Positions 59,313 through 64,000 of a stretch of DNA of 64,000 bases are shown here, piece after piece. Source of the stretch: Chrysemys picta bellii (Eukaryota; Chordata; Testudines; Emydidae); NCBI RefSeq assembly GCF_011386835.1, contig NC_088792.1, positions 59,276,081 through 59,340,080 of the forward strand, given 5' to 3'. The position numbers were made by a program, and so were the translations under genes. Numbering within the stretch: position 1 is the first letter of the stretch; every line of letters begins with the position of its first letter. The notes below the pieces were generated by a model that had not been told where the DNA came from, ran no database searches, and saw only the letters and a list, made by a program, of their open reading frames with translations.

Positions 59313-59762
59313 GAGGTAAGTGCCACCTGAAGCTTGCACCCCTGACCCCCTCCCATGCCCCAACCACCTGCCCCAGCCCAGATTCCCTTCCTGTCCTCTG
59401 ATCCTCTCAATCCCAGAGCACCCTCCTGCACCCCAAACCTCTCATCCCCAGCCCCACCCCAGAGCCTGCACCCCCAGCAGGAGCCCTCACCTCCCCACGT
59501 GCCCCTACCCTCTGCCCCAGCCCAGATCCCCTTCCCGCCCTCCAAACCCCTCGATCCCAGCCCAGAGCACTCTCGTGTACCCCAAACCTCTCATCCCCAG
59601 CCCCACCCCAGAGCCTGCACCCCCAGCAGGAGCCCTCACCTCCCCACATGCCCCTACCCTCTGCCCCAGCCCAGATCCCCTTCCCGCCCTCCAAACCCCT
59701 CGATCCCAGCCCAGAGCACTCTCGTGTACCCCAAACCTCTCATCCCCAGCCCCACCCCAATG
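59313..59762. repeat. 149-bp tandem repeat, about three units
   Basis: The word 'ccccaaacctctcatccccag' begins at 59431, 59580 and 59729, exactly 149 bp apart. Units 2 and 3 are nearly identical while unit 1 is diverged. The plus strand is C-rich. Proline-rich frames in it are artefacts. It lies inside the hAT-type element. Confidence 0.9.
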
Positions 59763-61129
59763 GTCACTACAGTAGAAAGAAGCAGCTAATTAATAGAGCA
59801 CAACAACACTGCACAAGAACTTGAGATAGGAAGAGAAGAAATATATCCATGCCCAACTGAAATTGCAAGGCTAATTTAAGATAATAACCTGAATTGGAAT
59901 TTGGACAAGAAACGAGACTCAATACTCTATTTTTATGAAATGTATCATAAAATCTTTAAGACCTTCACTGGCTAGGATCTCGGTTTTACATCTCATCTGG
60001 AAGACAGCAGCATCCATAAAAGTGTCTCTTGACAACACATAAAAGTATTGGCTGTATACTGATTCAGATGGAACAATGTCACCAACATCTATGAATCATC
60101 AGCACCATTTCTTATAAAATGTAGAGACTTTTTCTGGTGGTTTTCTGTCTAGTTATTGAACTAAACAGAGCCTGTGAGATCTGATGAGCTCACCTCACAA
60201 GATGGTATTTTTACTGTATTTTTTTTTATTATTATTATTCTTAGAAGAATGCTCACTCTTGGTAGATTGATGGATAAAGAATGGAGGATTGAATAAGTAA
60301 CATCTTGACCACAGCTCTGACCCTGACAGGTCACAACAGTTTAGCCATAAGACACAATGAGAGGCTACTCTGATATATAATTTCAAAGGTGTATCATATC
60401 ATTTTGAGAAAATTGTTCCTTCATCTTGAGAACTGGCTAATTTGAATGGCAGGCAGCCCTTTCTCACTTGTAACCATAACTCCCCATCTTAGAACTGGGG
60501 CATTTGACTTCCTGTTAATTGAGATCCTATCAGTGCAGAGAGCTAGATCTGTCAGTTTGTGAGCTTTACAATGAGCTATCCATATTCATGCTGTACTGGT
60601 TTGCCAGGTTATTTCAGCAGGCAAATGGTTAAACTTCACCAAGTAAAAGTCATTTTGTTAATATATTTGTGATTTTCAAAAGCTAAACACTTTATATGAT
60701 ACATTTTGGACACTTCTACATAGGACATAAGAAGCGCACTAATAGATACAGAGATTTGATGGTACTTTTACAAAGCAATGAACATCTTTATTTAGCAGTT
60801 CCTTTTCTACACTGCATGGTAGGGTTGACTAACATTAAACATAGAAAGTGATAATTAGTAAGCCAGTCACTATTTATAACATAGAAGTTATGCAAAAGCG
60901 TAATGCATTCCAAGCACTGTATTTAATACTTGTTAGCAAGGCTGAGCAGATACCTTTTAACAAATAATTTATTCATCAAATTTTGTCACCTTTTCTTTTT
61001 ATGGAATATCTATTGTAATAAATTACGTAGTATACATTATAAACATTTAATAATTTATTCTTTATGTTTTTTTAATTTAATTTACCCTATGGCTTTCTAT
61101 TTGAGATGTGTCACTCACTTGTGATTGGT
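59763..61129. other. No recognisable feature
   Basis: AT-rich non-coding sequence with a T8 run and (TTA)n at about 60220-60240. Nothing else was seen. Confidence 0.5.
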
Positions 61130-61137
61130 TACATAAG

Positions 61138-61283
61138 CAGGACTGGCCCATTTTGCCATCCTAAAACATTTTCGGCATCTTTCCAAATGGCGAAACAAAA
61201 CACAGCAGTGTGGCTGTGCCCCCTGGAAGTTAGTGCCCAGGGCAACTGCCCTGCTTGTTCCCCTGCCCCTAGAACCACCCCTG
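61138..61283. mobile_element. hAT-type MITE with 8-bp target duplication
   Basis: tacataag (61130-61137) and tacatagg (61284-61291) form an 8-bp duplication with one change. The ends 'caggactggccc' and, complemented, 'caggggtggttc' are inverted. The body words 'ttttgccatcct' and 'gtgcccagggcaactgccct' are shared with a common GC-ended hAT MITE type. It is 146 bp and non-coding. Confidence 0.8.
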
Positions 61284-61494
61284 TACATAGGTCACATGGT
61301 GATGTTTCTGTTCTCTGATTGAATGATCATAACTCTTATCAGTGGTGCAAATCAACATAAAAAGCAAATTCAAAAATAGCTACACGTGAGTTTTTTAGCA
61401 TGTTTTTAAAATTTGCTTTCCATAAGCATTTAAGCTTGGAAAATCTGCTTATACAATTGCTTACAGAAAAGGAACACACAAGGGTATAGTAAAT

Positions 61495-61975
61495 TTGCCA
61501 GAAAATGCAGCTTTTGGGGTACCAAAATTATTTGTGAATTTGCATCAAATTCAGCAAATAATTTTGGCCAAAGAAAAAAGAAACAAAAATGGAAAAAGTC
61601 AAAATGGTTTGTTTCAGCCAATTCCAAAGGAAAAATTTTATTCTGACCATTTCAAAATGTTTTGTTTCGACTTTTTGTTTTGAAACAGTGTTTGAAAACT
61701 GAGCTAATTTAAAAAACCAAACCAAACCAAAAAAGGGTGAAAAAAAACACTCAAAAATGACCAGAAATGGACCTCCTCCCCGCAGAAAGTTTGATTCAGA
61801 TCGAACTAAATATTTTGTTTGATCCAAATGATATTTTTGTTTGTTTTTCATTTTGGTGAGCAAAACATAAAACAAACAACCCCACCCCTGGAAAAACAAC
61901 AACGTACTTTCTGTTTGTGCTAAAGTGAATTTTTAAAAAAGTACCATTGACCCTGAACTGAAAAATCAGTTATTC
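61495..61975. repeat. 'gaaac/ttttg' low-complexity-like interspersed repeat
   Basis: Reiterated 'aaaatgttttg', 'gtttcgac', 'gttttgaaac' and 'ttttgtttg' words in both orientations over nearly 500 bp, ending 'aactgaaaaatcagttattc'. Similar words occur at 50600-50720. Several overlapping open frames are products of the A/T-rich wording. Confidence 0.45.
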
Positions 61976-62465
61976 ACTCAAATCTAATAGTAAGTCTGAG
62001 TTTGCAGAAGAATAGAATCCAGCTAACTCTCCAGCACCCCAGTACAGTAGATAAACAGGAGGGAACATTGTTTCTCTTCTTGCAACTGTCAGTCTCATTC
62101 ACTGCATATCCTGTGTAGTGATTTGGACAGGGTTCCCGTGGAGCAAGTAGAACTTGATTATATAGGATGTGCTCATGTAACTAAAAACTGCATCACATTG
62201 CACAATGGGACTGAATTAAGGTTGAGTAGACCATCTTAACAATTTTTAAAGCTTGACTTTGCAACCTTAACATTTGTTTAATGTAGTCTTTTAGTGTAAT
62301 TAAAAAGGACATCTGAAATTATTGGATCCCTCTCCCCAGCCAGGTTATCAGCAGGATTGGAGTCCAATACCTTTAGAGCCACAGCATAGACCTCCACTCC
62401 TTGTGCTAAGGGAGTAACTGATAGCCCAGTCGTCTGTTATCCTCCTTGTGGATCAGCCACTAGAG

Positions 62466-62743
62466 CAGTGATACTCATACCTCAGTGGTTCAGGAGCCAA
62501 ATTAGTGATCAACATTACCCAAAGATTCACAGTAGTGTGAATTCATTGTTTCATTTACTATCTATCTATAATTCTCACAGCAAAATTTGTTAATAACATA
62601 GTCAAAGCATCCTGATCGGTTAATAACTTAGATTGGTTAATAATTAAATCACACAGTGTTTTAATATCATGTGCTGCAAAGAGCCACATGAGACACATTA
62701 AAGAGCCACTTGCAGCTCACGAGCCTCAGTCTGAGTATCTCTG
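62466..62743. mobile_element. hAT-type MITE with 'cagtgatactca' ends
   Basis: The left end cagtgatactcatacctcag (62466-62485) and the complement of the right end (cagagatactcagactgagg) are inverted copies with several mismatches. The body contains duplicated 'ggttaataa' words and 'aagagccacatgagac' and 'aagagccacttgcagc'. No target duplication was found. Confidence 0.65.
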
Positions 62744-63342
62744 AGGTTAATGTAACACATACTTTGCCATTGGTTACACAACTAATTGCTATACAGTGGA
62801 GGAATGTTGGAAATCAGGAATCCTGGATTCTAATTCTGCCTCTGGGAATGACCATGGTCCAGTGGTTGCAGGGAGCGAAGCCAAGTACATATATTTGACA
62901 TATATGTCATTCTTTCTGAAATGGCCAAATGGATAAAACTGGGATCTACCATATTAGTGACCTAGAATCAGATTATACACCTGCTGTTGCTCCTTTTCAC
63001 TGCTCCAGTAACATGGAGGGACAGTAAATTAGGATGGATGCTGGGGAATTCCCTCAGTGCAGGGACAGTGTAGGGTTAGCATACACAGCCATACACTGCC
63101 CCTTCCCTTACAGTCCTCTAGTGTATGGGCAGGAAGGGACAAGGCTGGAGCCCAGAGCTCTTTGGCAATTCAGGGCTGTGGAGAAGCCCACAGACACCCA
63201 AATAACACAGCACCTGCCCCGGGAGCCAGCTGGAAACTGGAAGGGAATTTTGCCCCATCTGTTCCTGGGCTGCACCTTCTGTGCTGAGCCCCCTGAGAAC
63301 TGCACCCTCTGTAAAATAGGGAGACTGATACTAGCCTGACCT
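62744..63342. other. Mostly unassigned non-coding DNA
   Basis: A short MIR-like piece ('aaatcaggaatcctggattc' and 'taattctgcctctgg') lies at 62808-62845. The remainder is not recognised, and the open frames at 63034-63339 overlap in several frames. Confidence 0.4.
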
Positions 63343-64000
63343 TAGGGTTGCCAACTTTCTGATCGCACAAAACCGAACACCCTTGCCCTGCCCCTTCCCT
63401 GAGGCACTGTCCCTGCCCCGCCCCTTCTCTGAGGTCCCGCCCCCCAGTCACTCCATCCCCCAGCCCTCCATCGCTCGCTCTCCTCCACCCTCACTCACTT
63501 TCATTGGGCTGGGGCAGAGGGTTGGGGTGCAGGAGGGGGTGAGGGCTCTGGCTGGGGGTGCAGGCTCTGGGGTGGGGCTGGGGATAAGGAGTTTGGGGTG
63601 TGGGATGGGGCTCAGGGCTTGGATTGGAGTGCAAGGGGGGTGATGGATGTGGGTTCCAGGAGGAAGTTTGGATGCAGGAGGGGACTCGGGGCTTGAATGT
63701 GGGAGGGGGTGTGCGCTGCGACTGGAGGCTCAGGGCTGGAGGCTAGGGTGCAGGCTCCAGAAGGGATTTGGAGTGTGGGAGGGGGCTCAGGGCATAGGGT
63801 TGGGGTGCGGGCTCCAGGAGGGGGCTCAGGGCTGGGACAGGTGGTTGGAGTGCAGGAGAGGGTATAGGCTCCAAGAGGGGTTCTGACCTGGGGCAGGGGA
63901 TTGGGGTGTGGGTGAGGGTGTGAGCTCTAGCTGGGTGGCTCTTACCTCAGGAAGCTCCTGGTCTGCAATGCAGTGGGGCTAAGGCAGGCTCCCTGCCTGC
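63343..64000. mobile_element. GC-rich hAT-type element running off the window end
   Basis: Starts with the terminus 'tagggttgccaactttct'. A C-rich block (63380-63470) follows, then a G-rich degenerate tandem body ('ggggctggggcagagggttg', 'tgcaggagggggtgagggct' and variants, 63505-63930), and finally 'gctaaggcaggctccctgcc' at the edge. That last word also occurs at about 59040-59060, which links this copy to the element at 58819. The far end lies outside the window. Confidence 0.75.

Larger units (their letters stand above)
58819..59762. mobile_element. GC-rich hAT-type element, one end plus tandem-repeat body
   Basis: The left end 'tagggtttccaggtgtccgg' is the worn form of a 'cagggttgccaggtgtccgg' terminus. 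It continues with 'ccggtcagcactactgaccg', then, after a nested insert (58897-59011), 'aaaagtccagtcggcag' and 'gctaaggcaggctctctgcc'. An imperfect internal inverted repeat spans about 59072-59150 and 59229-59308, followed by the 149-bp tandem array. The opposite terminus is missing; the unit stops in the array at about 59760. The element at 63343 seems to show the other end of the same family. No transposase. Confidence 0.7.

Noticed and set aside
59195..59789. Proline-rich frames of up to 150 codons in several frames on both strands
   Set aside because: Products of the C-rich 149-bp tandem array; the same residues repeat in step with the array.
1..64000. CRISPR arrays, bacterial operons, phage or defence systems
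   Set aside because: No regularly spaced direct repeats with unique spacers, no ribosome-binding-site-led gene runs; the repeats and base composition are those of a vertebrate genome.

Overview
This window is vertebrate nuclear DNA, most likely from a turtle or a closely related sauropsid. That call rests on the set of interspersed repeats, judged from memory: antisense and 3'-end CR1-like LINE pieces, MIR-like SINEs, the repeat family carrying 'gtgttagtct' and 'aagctttcgtg', the palindromic 'gtctacac' MITEs, and GC-rich hAT-type MITEs with ends such as CAGGGCCGGCTC. The bulk is AT-rich, CpG-poor and non-coding, as expected of an intergenic desert or very long introns. There are no rRNA or tRNA genes, no CRISPR array and no operon-like gene cluster. 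Nearly all open frames of 60-180 residues are chance, or fall inside GC-rich or simple repeats.

Layout. 0-8 kb: an edge fragment of LINE reverse transcriptase, a decayed zinc-finger-like stretch, a MITE and a (CA)35 microsatellite. 7.7-12.5 kb: short repeats with hammerhead-ribozyme-like cores and a CR1-like 3' end. 13.2-15.7 kb: the most notable object, a 2.5-kb element with 12-bp inverted ends around a roughly 550-codon, intronless, twice-frameshifted minus-strand gene. Its protein has N-terminal Cys clusters and what I read as an RNase H-like D-D-E core. 16-17.6 kb: two hAT-type MITEs. 20-27 kb: MIR-like SINEs, a Tc1/mariner-type MITE and a near-perfect 97-bp inverted repeat. 31-36 kb: more hammerhead-like repeats with clear target-site duplications, and a MIR-like SINE broken by two MITEs. 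42.7-43.8 kb: a Tigger-like MITE and a CR1 tail. 50-55 kb: palindromic tRNA-like repeats and a 67-bp inverted duplication 1 kb apart. 58.1 kb: a candidate terminal coding exon (about 54 codons). 58.8-64 kb: nested and tandem GC-rich hAT elements, one running off the window end.

No genes can be shown to work together. The window records serial transposon insertion: at least seven insertions keep recognisable target duplications (12-13 bp, 11 bp, 8 bp, TAA or TA), which allows mechanism classes to be assigned. All family names come from memory and sequence form; none was checked against a database.
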